Below, one piece after another: positions 26,337 to 34,926 of a stretch of 64,000 bases of DNA. The position numbers and the translations under genes were made by a program. Origin of the DNA: Kineosporia corallincola (GTDB taxonomy: Bacteria; Actinomycetota; Actinomycetes; Actinomycetales; Kineosporiaceae). Below the pieces are notes generated by a model. The model worked only from the letters and a program-made list of their open reading frames with translations. It was not told the origin of the DNA and ran no database searches. The first letter of the stretch is position 1. Every line of letters begins with the position of its first letter. The DNA lies in assembly GCF_018499875.1 (NCBI RefSeq), contig NZ_JAHBAY010000012.1, positions 62,001 to 126,000 of the forward strand. The letters are read 5' to 3'.

Positions 26337-27170
26337 ATGCTCCTCCTGCCCCGGTCTGCCCGGCTCGCCGCCTGGGGAACCGCCGTGCTCGCGCACGGCG
26401 CCGACGCGGCCCAGGCGGTGGCCGCCGTCACCCGCGACGACGAACCGCACGAGCTCACCGCCGCCTTCGAGGTGGCGGCCACGCTCGGCCTCCCGCCCAA
26501 GAGCGGCCTGACCGACCTGCTCACCACCCTGTCCAGACACGGCACACCCAGCCTGCGGGTGGCGCTGCCCGCGCCCGGCGACCTGCTCGGCCTGCCCGGG
26601 CCGGGCGACTTCAACGCCACCGCCCTCGACGCCGGCGAGTGCGTACTGTCCGGCGCCGGTCTCGACGGGCAGGGCAACCTGACCGCCGAGGCGGCCGGCC
26701 CGGCCATCGGCATCGTGCCCACCGTCACCGAGTTCGGGTCGGTGTACGAGCCGGGCGCGATGGTGTCGTGGCAGGCCCACGCGGTCGGCCGGCGCCGGGT
26801 CACCGACCTGGGCAGCGTGGCCGAGGCCGACCGCGAGCTGCGGTCGGCGCTGGCCGAGGCGATCGAGGAGCTCGGTCGCCTCGACGTGGCGCGCTGGCGC
26901 GACGACGCCGCCGACCGGGTCGCCGCCATCCGCGACGGCGGGCTGGAGCGCGGCATGCTGCCGCCCTCCACCCCGCCGCGGTGCGTCACCGTGCTGGCCC
27001 GGGCCGCGCGGGTGCGCGCCATCGTGGAGCTGGCCGCGGAGGACGACGGTGCGGCCGTCAGCCAGATGGAGGCCCGGCGGCGCACCGAGGCGCTGCGGCG
27101 TCTCGACGGGGTGGCGCGGCGGGCCATGGTCGCCGCGGTGAACGGGATGCTCGAACCGCAGAACGACTGA
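26337..27170 (+). CDS. Conserved actinobacterial hypothetical protein
   Basis: 277 residues, no membrane segment and no motif I can name. It is Ala/Leu-rich with an N-terminal helical part (RLAAWGTAVLAHGADAAQAV), a central part with Gly-Pro-rich strands (FNATALDAGECVLSGAG, GSVYEPGAMVSWQAH), and a helical, Arg-rich C-terminus. Codon use matches its neighbours, and the leaderless promoter and terminator argue that it is a real gene. The central region has the look of conserved actinobacterial proteins of unknown function; I assign none. Confidence 0.75.
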   Translation: MLLLPRSARLAAWGTAVLAHGADAAQAVAAVTRDDEPHELTAAFEVAATLGLPPKSGLTDLLTTLSRHGTPSLRVALPAPGDLLGLPGPGDFNATALDAGECVLSGAGLDGQGNLTAEAAGPAIGIVPTVTEFGSVYEPGAMVSWQAHAVGRRRVTDLGSVAEADRELRSALAEAIEELGRLDVARWRDDAADRVAAIRDGGLERGMLPPSTPPRCVTVLARAARVRAIVELAAEDDGAAVSQMEARRRTEALRRLDGVARRAMVAAVNGMLEPQND

Positions 27171-27175
27171 CGAAA

Positions 27176-27220
27176 CGGTGGACGACGCCGGGCCCGGCAC
27201 GAGCTCATCGTCGTCCACCG
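27176..27220. terminator. Hairpin between the hypothetical gene and glgA
   Basis: 12-bp perfect stem CGGTGGACGACG/CGTCGTCCACCG around a 21-nt loop with inner GC pairing. It lies between convergent genes, 5 and 13 bp from their stops. Confidence 0.75.
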
Positions 27221-27233
27221 TGGTGGACCCGGC

Positions 27234-28415
27234 TCAGAGCACCGAGCGGTAGACCTCGAGGGTGGTCTCGGCGATCGCCTCCCAGGAGAAGTGCTTCTCG
27301 GCGCGCTCGTGCCCGGCGCGGCCCCAGGCCCGCGCGCGCTCGGTGTCGGAGCAGGCGTCGGTCAGGGCGGCGGCCAGGTCGGCCACGAACCGGTCCGGAT
27401 CCAGCGGGGTTCCGGTGCCGTCGTCGACCTGCTCGATCGGCACCAGCAGGCCGGTGACGCCGTCGTCGACGACCTCCGGGATGCCGCCGGTGGCGGTGCC
27501 GACGACGGCCACCTGGCAGGCCATCGCCTCCAGGTTCACGATGCCCAGCGGCTCGTACACCGACGGGCAGACGAACGTGGTGGCGGCCGACAGCACCGCG
27601 CACAGCTCGTCACGCGGCAGCATGCGCTGGATCCAGACCACGCCCTCGCGGGTGCGCCGCAGCTCGTCGACCAGGCCGCTCACCTCGGCCATGATCTCCG
27701 GGGTGTCGGGGGCCCCGGCGCACAGCACCAGCTGGATCTCCGGCGGCAGCAGCGCGGCGGCGCGCAGCAGGTAGGGCAGGCCCTTCTGCCGGGTGATCCG
27801 GCCCACGAACACCACACTCGGCCGGTCCGGGTCGATACCGAGACCCCGCACGGTGGCCTCGTCCTCGGTGCGGGTCCAGCCGGCCAGGTCGATGCCGTTG
27901 TGCACCACCCTCACCCGGGCCGGGTCCACGGAGGGGTAGCAGCGCAGGATGTCGTCACGCATGCCGGCGCTGACCGCGATCACCGCGGATGCCGACTCGT
28001 AGGCGGTCTTCTCGGCCCACGAGGAGAGCGCGTAGCCGCCGCCGAGCTGCTCGGCCTTCCACGGCCGCAGCGGTTCCAGGCTGTGCGCGGTGAGCACGTG
28101 CGGCACACCGTGCAGCAGGCCGGCCAGGTGCCCGGCGAGGTTGGCGTACCAGGTGTGCGAGTGCACCAGGTCGGTGCCGGCGCAGCCGGCGGCGATGCCG
28201 AGGTCGACGCCGAAGGTGCGCAACGCGGCGTTGGCACCGCTCAGCGTCTCCGGTTCGGGGTAGGCGGTCACGGACCGCTCGTCGCGGGGTTCGCCGAAGG
28301 TGCGGACCTCCACGTCGATGCGGCTGCGCAGAACCTCGACGAGATTCTGCACGTGAACACCCGCCCCTCCGTAGACATCCGGCGGGTATTCACGGGAGAG
28401 AACGTCGACGCGCAT
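27234..28415 (-). CDS. glgA: Glycogen synthase, actinobacterial GlgA/GlgM type
   Basis: GT4 glycosyltransferase of 393 residues. It begins MRVDVLSREYPPDVYGGAGVH, includes VGRITRQKGLPYLLRA, and has the C-terminal donor-binding EPLGIVNLEAMAC motif (E-x7-E). Actinobacterial members use ADP-glucose to elongate glucan or, as in mycobacterial GlgM, to make maltose 1-phosphate; sequence alone does not decide. The start is set by homologue length and a TACGGT element 7 nt upstream. It is divergent from glgC, which makes its substrate. Confidence 0.93.
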   Translation of the reverse strand: MRVDVLSREYPPDVYGGAGVHVQNLVEVLRSRIDVEVRTFGEPRDERSVTAYPEPETLSGANAALRTFGVDLGIAAGCAGTDLVHSHTWYANLAGHLAGLLHGVPHVLTAHSLEPLRPWKAEQLGGGYALSSWAEKTAYESASAVIAVSAGMRDDILRCYPSVDPARVRVVHNGIDLAGWTRTEDEATVRGLGIDPDRPSVVFVGRITRQKGLPYLLRAAALLPPEIQLVLCAGAPDTPEIMAEVSGLVDELRRTREGVVWIQRMLPRDELCAVLSAATTFVCPSVYEPLGIVNLEAMACQVAVVGTATGGIPEVVDDGVTGLLVPIEQVDDGTGTPLDPDRFVADLAAALTDACSDTERARAWGRAGHERAEKHFSWEAIAETTLEVYRSVL

Positions 28416-28422
28416 GCCCACC

Positions 28423-28428
28423 ACCGTA
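28423..28428 (-). promoter_or_regulatory. -10 element (TACGGT) of leaderless glgA
   Basis: TACGGT on the minus strand ends 7 nt before the glgA ATG. The divergent glgC -10 is only 22 bp away. Confidence 0.6.
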
Positions 28429-28450
28429 GTGCGAGGACGAGCCGACGGCC

Positions 28451-28456
28451 TATGGT
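28451..28456 (+). promoter_or_regulatory. -10 element (TATGGT) of leaderless glgC
   Basis: TATGGT ends 6 nt before the glgC ATG. The two start codons are separated by only 47 bp, so the two promoters overlap. Confidence 0.65.
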
Positions 28457-28462
28457 CAGCAC

Positions 28463-29704
28463 ATGGCGAATCCGAAGGTTCTGGCGATCGTTCTGGCCGG
28501 TGGGGAAGGCAAGCGGTTGATGCCACTGACGGTGGACCGGGCCAAACCCGCCGTGCCCTTCGGAGGCGTGTACCGCCTCGTCGATTTCGCGCTGAGCAAC
28601 ATCGTCAACTCGGGGTACCTGAAGGTCGTCGTGCTGACCCAGTACAAGAGTCACAGCCTGGACCGGCACATCGCCCAGGCCTGGCGGATGTCCACGCAGC
28701 TGGGCAACTACATCACGCCGGTGCCGGCGCAGCAGCGGGTGGGCAAGCGCTGGTACCTGGGCAGTGCCGACGCCATCTTCCAGAGCCTGAACCTGGTGAA
28801 CGACGAGAAGCCCGACATCGTGGTGGTGGTCGGCGCCGACCACGTGTACCGGATGGACTTCTCGCAGATGGTGCAGCAGCACATCGAGTCCGGGGCGGGC
28901 TGCACGGTGGCGGCGATCCGGCAGCCGATCAGGGACGCCGACCAGTTCGGTGTGATCAAGACCTACGACGAGGACCCGCGGCGGATCGAGGCGTTCCTGG
29001 AGAAGCCGAGCGACCCGGTGGGGCTGCCCGACTCCCCCGGCGAGATCCTCGCCTCGATGGGCAACTACGTGTTCGACGCCAAGGCGCTGATCGAGGCCGT
29101 CACCAGCGACTCCGACGACCCGGGCTCACGGCACGACATGGGCGGCGACATCGTGCCGTACTTCGTCGGCCGGGGTGAGGCCGCGGTGTACGACTTCAAG
29201 GACAACGACGTGCAGGGCGCGACCGACCGCGACCGGCACTACTGGCGCGACGTCGGCACCATCGAGGCCTATTTCGAGGCACAGATGGACCTGGTGTCGG
29301 TGCACCCGGTGTTCAACCTCTACAACTACGACTGGCCGCTGTACACCCACCAGGGTCCCTGGCCCCCGGCCAAGTTCGTGCACGGCTGGCAGGGCCGCAT
29401 CGGCCACGCGGTGAACTCGATCGTCTCGCCCGGCACCGTGGTGTCGGGCTCGTTCGTGGAGAGCTCGGTGCTCTCGCCGAACGTCAACGTGCGCTCGTGG
29501 TCGACGGTCAGCGAGAGCGTGCTGATGGACGGCGTGGACATCGGCCGGCACGCCGTGGTGCGCCGCGCCATCCTGGACAAGAACGTCGTGGTGCCCGAGG
29601 GCGCCCGCATCGGCATGGACCCGGACGCCGACCGGGAGCGCGGGTTCGTGGTCACCGAGTCCGGGATCACGGTGATCGGGAAGGGTCAGCGGGTCACCGT
29701 CTGA
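28463..29704 (+). CDS. glgC: Glucose-1-phosphate adenylyltransferase
   Basis: ADP-glucose pyrophosphorylase of 413 residues; makes ADP-glucose from glucose 1-phosphate and ATP, the first step to glycogen. The nucleotidyltransferase start is [25 protein letters not shown], with later [11 protein letters not shown] and FLEKPSDP; the C-terminal left-handed beta-helix holds hexapeptide-like repeats ([18 protein letters not shown]). Leaderless promoter. No glgB or glgX lies in the window. Confidence 0.96.
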   Translation: MANPKVLAIVLAGGEGKRLMPLTVDRAKPAVPFGGVYRLVDFALSNIVNSGYLKVVVLTQYKSHSLDRHIAQAWRMSTQLGNYITPVPAQQRVGKRWYLGSADAIFQSLNLVNDEKPDIVVVVGADHVYRMDFSQMVQQHIESGAGCTVAAIRQPIRDADQFGVIKTYDEDPRRIEAFLEKPSDPVGLPDSPGEILASMGNYVFDAKALIEAVTSDSDDPGSRHDMGGDIVPYFVGRGEAAVYDFKDNDVQGATDRDRHYWRDVGTIEAYFEAQMDLVSVHPVFNLYNYDWPLYTHQGPWPPAKFVHGWQGRIGHAVNSIVSPGTVVSGSFVESSVLSPNVNVRSWSTVSESVLMDGVDIGRHAVVRRAILDKNVVVPEGARIGMDPDADRERGFVVTESGITVIGKGQRVTV

Positions 29705-29738
29705 ACCTTCTCCCGGCGACACCGATCAGACCCGCCGG

Positions 29739-30380
29739 TCAGCCCCGCCGGGCCCGGAACACCGTGTCGTGGATGGTGATCTCGCGCCCGCCGGGGTCGA
29801 GCGCCGGGCGGGGGCGGGCGTCGGAGGTGATCACCTCCCAGCCGGCCAGGTCCAGCGAGGCCGCGATCTGCCCCGCCGTCCAGAACCCCTCGGGCAGGTC
29901 GGGCCGTCCCATCGTGGTGGCCAGGTCGAGCGGGCTGTGCAGCACCACCAGCAGCTGGCCGCCGGGGGCCACCGCGCTCGCCAGCCGCCGGAAGAACGCC
30001 CGGCCGGCCTCCCCGGGCTGGTGCACGAAATGGCTTGTCACCAGGTCGTACTGGCCCCGGGGCGGGTCCCAGGAGCGCAGGTCGGCGTGCACCCACTCGG
30101 TGCGGGTGGCGATGTCGTCGCCGAGGGCGGCCGCACGGGCGGCGTTCTGGCGCAGCACCACCGCGGAGAAGTCCGCGCCGGTCACCCGCCAGCCGCGCCC
30201 GGCCAGCCAGAACACGTCGGCACCCTCACCGCAGCCGGCGTCCAGGGCGGAGCCCGGCGGCAGGTCCGAGACCTCCTGGACCAGCTGTGGATTCACCCGG
30301 CCGCTGAAGATCGGCCCGTCGCCGGCGTAGCGTTCCTCCCAGGCCGGGGCCTCGTACCACACCTCGTGCCCGCTGCTCAT
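29739..30380 (-). CDS. Class I SAM-dependent methyltransferase
   Basis: 213 residues with motif I ALDAGCGEGADVFWLAGRG and a following acidic strand end VTGADFS; then YDLVTSHFVHQP. It resembles small-molecule or thiopurine-type methyltransferases. Its ATG overlaps the TGA of the upstream flavoprotein gene (ATGA), so the two are co-translated. The XRE-cupin regulator opposite them may control both. Substrate unknown. Confidence 0.85.
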   Translation of the reverse strand: MSSGHEVWYEAPAWEERYAGDGPIFSGRVNPQLVQEVSDLPPGSALDAGCGEGADVFWLAGRGWRVTGADFSAVVLRQNAARAAALGDDIATRTEWVHADLRSWDPPRGQYDLVTSHFVHQPGEAGRAFFRRLASAVAPGGQLLVVLHSPLDLATTMGRPDLPEGFWTAGQIAASLDLAGWEVITSDARPRPALDPGGREITIHDTVFRARRG

Positions 30381-31342
30381 CGCGCACCCGCCCGCACGGC
30401 CAGGGCGGCGTCCTCGAGGATCAGGTCGAAGTTGATCTGCGCCCCGGCGGTGAGCCCCTGCCCGGCCGCGACCACCACCTGCGCGGCCGTCGAGGTCACG
30501 TTGCCGGCGGCCCAGACGCCCGGCACCGGGGTCTTCCCGGACGGGTCGGCCACCACCGAGGTACCCAGCACGAAGCCGTCCACCTCCGGCGAGGTGACCT
30601 CCAGGCCGAGCCCCTCCAGGCCCTCCAGCCGGGCGGCGAACCGGGGCGCCACCACCAGCACCTGCCGCGGCACCACCTCACCGGTGACCAGCCGCACCCC
30701 GCCCAGCCCGGCCGGCCCGGCCTGCACCGCGGCCACCTCCCCCTCGACCACCCGCACGCCGAGCGCGTCCAGCCGCTCCCGGTCCCCGGCCGCGAGCGCC
30801 GGGGCGGTGTGGGTGAACACCACCACGTCGGGCGACAGCTGCCGGAACATCAGCGCCTGGTGCATGACCATCGGGTTCGAGGCGAGCACCCCGATCGCCC
30901 GGTCGCGGTGCTCGTAGCCGTGGCAGTAGGGGCAGTGGATCACGTCGTTCCCCCAGCGGTCGGCCAGCCCCTCCACCGCGGGCAGCTCGTCGCGCAGGCC
31001 GGTGGCGACCAGCAGCCGCCGGGCCCGCACCGTGGTGCCGTTGTCGAGCGTCACCCGGAAACCGGCCGGGCCGGTGAGGCGTTCCACCCCGGTGACCGCG
31101 GCGCGCACCACCTCACCGCCGTACCCGGCCAGCTCCCCGCCGCCCAGGCGCACCAGCTCCAGCGGGTTCAGCCCCTCCCGGCCGAGGTAGTTGTGCATGG
31201 CCGCGGCCGGGGCGTTGCGCTGCTGCCCGGCGTCCACCACCAGCACCGAACGGCGTGAGCGGGCCAGGGCCACGGCCCCGCTCAGGCCCGCGGCCCCGCC
31301 ACCCACCACCACGGCGTCGTACACGTTCCCGGTCTTCCCCAT
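30377..31342 (-). CDS. Thioredoxin reductase-like FAD/NAD(P) oxidoreductase
   Basis: 321 residues of the TrxR-like family. It has an FAD-binding GGGAAGLSGAVALARS near the N-terminus, the redox motif CPYC (in IHCPYCHGYE), and a C-terminal GVWAAGNVT. The redox motif is CPYC rather than the CATC/CxxC context of true TrxB, and no thioredoxin gene is nearby, so the partner may be different. GAGGAG precedes the ATG. It forms an operon with the methyltransferase and is divergent from an XRE-cupin gene, a frequent arrangement. Confidence 0.87.
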   Translation of the reverse strand: MGKTGNVYDAVVVGGGAAGLSGAVALARSRRSVLVVDAGQQRNAPAAAMHNYLGREGLNPLELVRLGGGELAGYGGEVVRAAVTGVERLTGPAGFRVTLDNGTTVRARRLLVATGLRDELPAVEGLADRWGNDVIHCPYCHGYEHRDRAIGVLASNPMVMHQALMFRQLSPDVVVFTHTAPALAAGDRERLDALGVRVVEGEVAAVQAGPAGLGGVRLVTGEVVPRQVLVVAPRFAARLEGLEGLGLEVTSPEVDGFVLGTSVVADPSGKTPVPGVWAAGNVTSTAAQVVVAAGQGLTAGAQINFDLILEDAALAVRAGAR

Positions 31343-31364
31343 CGTCGTCTCTCCTCACGTCCGG

Positions 31365-31379
31365 CTGTTCCGGGAACAG
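31365..31379. promoter_or_regulatory. Palindrome CTGTTCC-G-GGAACAG near the flavoprotein promoter
   Basis: Perfect 7-bp arms around one base. It shares GGAACAG with the second palindrome 46 bp away and could be an operator for the minus-strand gene. Confidence 0.45.
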
Positions 31380-31410
31380 TGCGCCACCCGTCGGATGTTG
31401 GCAATCTTTG

Positions 31411-31425
31411 TTGCTGGAACAGCAA
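31411..31425. promoter_or_regulatory. Palindrome TTGCTG-N3-CAGCAA, probable XRE-cupin operator
   Basis: Perfect 6-bp arms located 20 bp before the XRE-cupin ATG in an A/T-rich patch. The spacing and position between divergent genes suggest autoregulation. A related palindrome lies at 31365-31379. Confidence 0.55.
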
Positions 31426-31444
31426 ATTTCCCGGGAGGACCGGC

Positions 31445-32032
31445 ATGACCACGCCCCAGGACGACGTCCTTCTCGCCGTCGGCCCGCGCCTGCGGATGCT
31501 GAGGCAGCAGCGCGACACCACCCTCGCCGAGCTGTCGGCGGAGACCGGGATCTCGGTGAGCACCCTGTCGCGGCTGGAGTCCGGGCAGCGCCGGCCCACC
31601 CTGGAGCTGCTGCTGCCGCTGGCCCGGGCGCACCAGGTGCCGCTGGACGAGCTGGTCGACGCCCCGGCGACCGGCGACCCGCGCGTGCGCCCGCGCCGGA
31701 TCGAGCGGCACGGCGCGGTCTACCTGCCACTCAGCCGGCGGCCGGGCGGGCTCCAGGCGTTCAAGATCATCTACCCGCCGAACTCTCCCGGCGGTGAGCC
31801 CGAGGAGCTGCGCGTGCACGAGGGCTACGACTGGATGTACGTGCTCGCCGGGCGGCTGCGGCTGGTGCTCGGCGAGCACGACTTCGTGCTGGAGGCCGGC
31901 GAGGTGGCCGAGTTCGACACCCGCACCCCGCACTGGATGGGCAATCCGGATCCGGTGCCGGCCGAGGTCCTCGGCCTGTTCGGCCCACAGGGTGAGCGCA
32001 TGCACGTGCGGGCCCGGCCGCGTCAGTCCTGA
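31445..32032 (+). CDS. XRE-family regulator with C-terminal cupin domain
   Basis: 195 residues. The helix-turn-helix is RLRMLRQQRDTTLAELSAETGISVSTLSRLESGQRRPTLELL; the cupin part contains HEGYDWMYVLAGRLRLVLG and VAEFDTRTPHWMGN. The cupin probably binds a small ligand or metal. The ATG has GGGAGG 6 nt upstream. It is divergent from the TrxR-like gene and likely controls it. Confidence 0.9.
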   Translation: MTTPQDDVLLAVGPRLRMLRQQRDTTLAELSAETGISVSTLSRLESGQRRPTLELLLPLARAHQVPLDELVDAPATGDPRVRPRRIERHGAVYLPLSRRPGGLQAFKIIYPPNSPGGEPEELRVHEGYDWMYVLAGRLRLVLGEHDFVLEAGEVAEFDTRTPHWMGNPDPVPAEVLGLFGPQGERMHVRARPRQS

Positions 32033-32116
32033 ACGAGCAGCGAACAGGCGGAACGAACGGGGCCGTTGGGATGAAGTAGTCAGCCACGGGATGGTCTCAT
32101 TCCGGCAACGCTCGAC

Positions 32117-32122
32117 TAGCCT
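32117..32122 (+). promoter_or_regulatory. -10 element (TAGCCT) of leaderless serB
   Basis: TAGCCT ends 7 nt before the GTG start; no Shine-Dalgarno. Confidence 0.55.
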
Positions 32123-32129
32123 CGGTGCC

Positions 32130-33416
32130 GTGACCACGCAGCAGGACGTTCTCCCGCCGGCCGGACGGCTCCCCTCCGACAGTGCCCGCACCGTGCTCTT
32201 CACCCTCACCGGGCCGGACCGCCCGGGGGTGACCACCGCCGTGTTCGGCGTGCTGATCCGTTCCGGCGTCGAGGTTCTCGACGTGGAACAGGTGGTGGTG
32301 CGGGGCCATCTGACCCTGTCGGTGCTGGTGACCGCCGGCCAGGACGAGAGCGGGATGATCCTGGCGGTCCGGATGGCCGGCAGCGACCTGGGGCTGTCGG
32401 TGAGCGGCGAGCCCGGCACCGGCGACAACTCCAAGCGCCGCCGCAACCGGCTGGCGGTGACCCTGCTGGGCGCGCCGCTGCTGCCGTCGGCGGTGGCCGG
32501 GGTGACCGGGCGGATCGCCGGGCACGGCGCCAACATCGACCGGATCCGGCGGATCTCCCGGTTCCCGGTCACCACGATCGAGCTGGACGTCTCCGGCGGC
32601 GACGGCGAGACGCTGCGCCGCGAGCTGGCGGCCGAGGCGATGGCGCACGGCGCCGACCTGGCGGTCAGCCCGGCCGGCCTGGCCCGGCGCGGCCGCCGTG
32701 TGGTGGTCATGGACGTCGACTCCACGCTGATCCAGGACGAGGTGATCGAGCTGCTCGCGGCCCACGCCGGGCCGGAGGCGGAGCAGCGGGTGGCGGCGGT
32801 CACCGAGCGCGCCATGCGCGGCGAGCTGGACTTCGCCCAGAGCCTGCACGAGCGGGTGGCCTGCCTGGCCGGGCTGCCGGAGAGCGTGCTCGGCGAGGTC
32901 TACGCCGCGGTGCGGCTGACCCGCGGCGCCCGCACCCTGGTGCGCACCATGCGCCGGCTCGGCCTGACCGTGGGCGTGGTCTCCGGCGGCTTCGCCGAGG
33001 TGGTCGAGCCGCTGGCCCGTGACCTGGGCATCACGCACGTGCTGGCGAACCGGCTGGAGATCGCGGACGGGCGGCTGACCGGCCGGGTGCTGGGCGACGT
33101 GGTCGACCGGGCCGGCAAGGCCGCCGCGCTGCGCCGGTTCGCCGAGCTGGAGGGCCTGCCGCTCTCGCGCACGGTGGCGATCGGCGACGGCGCCAACGAC
33201 CTGGACATGCTGGCCGCCGCCGGCCTGGGCGTGGCGTTCAACGCCAAGCCGGTGGTCCGCGAGCAGGCCGACACCTCGCTGTCCGTGCCCTATCTCGACG
33301 CCGTGCTCTACCTGCTCGGCATCCCGCGCTCGGAGATCGAGGACGCCGACGAAGCCCTGGACGACACGACCCGGGACGACACGACCGGCGACAACACGAC
33401 CGGAGGGACCCGATGA
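32130..33416 (+). CDS. serB: Phosphoserine phosphatase with N-terminal ACT domains
   Basis: 428 residues; last step of serine synthesis. Two ACT-like regions (about 20-100 and 110-185) precede the HAD domain, with VVVMDVDSTLIQDE (DxDST nucleophile), a Ser-containing GVVSGGF and GDGANDLDML. The family's long actinobacterial form has this layout, suggesting feedback by serine. The tail has a DDTT/DNTT repeat. GTG start behind a TAGCCT element. Its stop overlaps the next ATG (ATGA). Confidence 0.92.
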   Translation: MTTQQDVLPPAGRLPSDSARTVLFTLTGPDRPGVTTAVFGVLIRSGVEVLDVEQVVVRGHLTLSVLVTAGQDESGMILAVRMAGSDLGLSVSGEPGTGDNSKRRRNRLAVTLLGAPLLPSAVAGVTGRIAGHGANIDRIRRISRFPVTTIELDVSGGDGETLRRELAAEAMAHGADLAVSPAGLARRGRRVVVMDVDSTLIQDEVIELLAAHAGPEAEQRVAAVTERAMRGELDFAQSLHERVACLAGLPESVLGEVYAAVRLTRGARTLVRTMRRLGLTVGVVSGGFAEVVEPLARDLGITHVLANRLEIADGRLTGRVLGDVVDRAGKAAALRRFAELEGLPLSRTVAIGDGANDLDMLAAAGLGVAFNAKPVVREQADTSLSVPYLDAVLYLLGIPRSEIEDADEALDDTTRDDTTGDNTTGGTR

Positions 33417-34009
33417 GCACCGGACCGACGCGCAGGCTGATCCTGATCCGGCACGCCAAGGCGGAGCAGCCGGCGCCCGGCCAGGCCGACGCGGACCGCC
33501 CGCTGGCCCACCGCGGCCTGCTCGACGCCGCGGTGGCCGGTCAGGAACTGGCCCGGATCGCCGTGCCCGGCGTGGTGGTCTGCTCCCCCGCCCGGCGCAC
33601 CCGGCAGACCTGGCGGGCGGTGCTCGAGGGCCTCACCACCGGGCTGGGTGAAATGGAGGACGACGCGAACCACACGCCGCACCCCGACGTGCGTTACGTG
33701 CCGGCGCTGTACGAGGCGAGCACCTTCGACGTGGTCGAGACGGTCCGGCAGGCCGGTACCGGCGGGGGCGCCGGTGATCCCGGGGTGATCGTGGTGGTCG
33801 GGCACGAGCCGGTGATGTCCGAGGCCACCCTGGCGCTGTCCGGGCCCGGGTCCGACCCGGACGCGGTGCAGCGGGTGAAGTCCGGCTTCCCGACCGCCGG
33901 GATCGCCGTGCTGGCGGTCGAGCGGGAGTGGGCCGCGCTGGCGCCGGGCGACGGGCGGCTGGAGCGGTTCGTCGTCCCCCGTTCCGAGGACGGCGGCTCG
34001 ATCGGCTGA
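33413..34009 (+). CDS. SixA-like histidine phosphatase
   Basis: 198-residue histidine-phosphatase superfamily member: LILIRHAKAE holds the RH(A) catalytic motif and VVVVGHEPVM the second His. The family acts on phosphohistidine or small phosphoesters. It overlaps serB by 4 bp, and the TDP-like substrates are not evident. A strong hairpin follows. Confidence 0.85.
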   Translation: MSTGPTRRLILIRHAKAEQPAPGQADADRPLAHRGLLDAAVAGQELARIAVPGVVVCSPARRTRQTWRAVLEGLTTGLGEMEDDANHTPHPDVRYVPALYEASTFDVVETVRQAGTGGGAGDPGVIVVVGHEPVMSEATLALSGPGSDPDAVQRVKSGFPTAGIAVLAVEREWAALAPGDGRLERFVVPRSEDGGSIG

Positions 34010-34026
34010 ACGCCGGGAGCGAAGAA

Positions 34027-34066
34027 CAACGGGGGACGACGCGAGCGCTCGCGTCGTCCCCCGTTG
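34027..34066. terminator. 40-bp perfect palindrome between sixA-like and inhA
   Basis: Two 20-nt arms pair perfectly with no loop spacer and carry the GGGGGACGACG core. The convergent stops lie 17 and 16 bp away. Confidence 0.85.
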
Positions 34067-34082
34067 GTTCGGGTCCGGCGGG

Positions 34083-34856
34083 TCAGACCTTGCCGGCGAC
34101 GGCCTGGAAACCACCGTCGACGTAGACGATCGTGCCGGTGGTGGCCGGGAACCAGTCCGACAGCAGGGCCACGCAGGCCTTGGCCGTGGGCTCGGGGTTG
34201 CGCACGTCCCAGCCCAGCGGGGCGCGGGTCTGGAACAGCTCGTCGAACGCCTCGAAGGTCGGGATCGCCTTGGCCGCGGTGGTGCGCAGCGGGCCGGCGG
34301 CCACGATGTTGCTGCGGATGCCCTTCGGGCCCAGGTCCCGGGCCAGGTAGCGGGACGTCGACTCGAGGGCGGCCTTGGCCACGCCCATCCAGTCGTAGGC
34401 CGGCCAGGCGATCCGGGCGTCCAGGGTCAGGCCGACGACCGAGCCGCCCTCCTTCATCAGCGGCAGCGCGGCCACGGCCAGCGACGTGTAGCTGTACGCC
34501 GAGATCTGGAGGGCCGTGGCGACGTCCTCCCACGGGGTGCTGAGGAAGTTGCCGCCCATCGCGCTCTGCGGCGCGAACCCGATCGAGTGCAGCACCCCGT
34601 CCAGGCCGTCGACGTGCTCCTTGACCCGCTCCGGCAGCGCGGCCAGGTCCTCGGTGCTGGTGACGTCGAGCTGGATCACCGGCGGCGTCTTCGGCAGGCG
34701 CCTGGCGATGGCCTGGGTCAGCTTCATCTGCCGGCCGAACGAGCTCAGCACGACCTCGGCGCCCTCCTCCTGGGCGACCCGGGCCGCGTGGAAGGCGATG
34801 GACGTGTCCATCAGCACCCCCGTCACCAGCAGCTTCTTGCCCTCGAGCAAACCCAT
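34083..34856 (-). CDS. inhA: Enoyl-ACP reductase, InhA/FabI type
   Basis: NADH-dependent enoyl-ACP reductase of 257 residues for the last step of fatty-acid elongation. The nucleotide segment is GKKLLVTGVLMDTSIAFHAA; HSIGF is the conserved NAD contact; the catalytic Tyr and Lys are in PAYDWMGVAKAALE (Y-x6-K). It follows fabG by about 70 bp, the same order as mycobacterial fabG1-inhA. A GAGAGGA element precedes the ATG. It is a cytoplasmic FAS-II enzyme. Confidence 0.94.
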   Translation of the reverse strand: MGLLEGKKLLVTGVLMDTSIAFHAARVAQEEGAEVVLSSFGRQMKLTQAIARRLPKTPPVIQLDVTSTEDLAALPERVKEHVDGLDGVLHSIGFAPQSAMGGNFLSTPWEDVATALQISAYSYTSLAVAALPLMKEGGSVVGLTLDARIAWPAYDWMGVAKAALESTSRYLARDLGPKGIRSNIVAAGPLRTTAAKAIPTFEAFDELFQTRAPLGWDVRNPEPTAKACVALLSDWFPATTGTIVYVDGGFQAVAGKV

Positions 34857-34926
34857 GCGTGCAGTCCTCTCACAATCGCGCGAAAACGCCCGCGGCCACT
34901 GCCGGCCGCGGGCGAAAACCTTTGTT

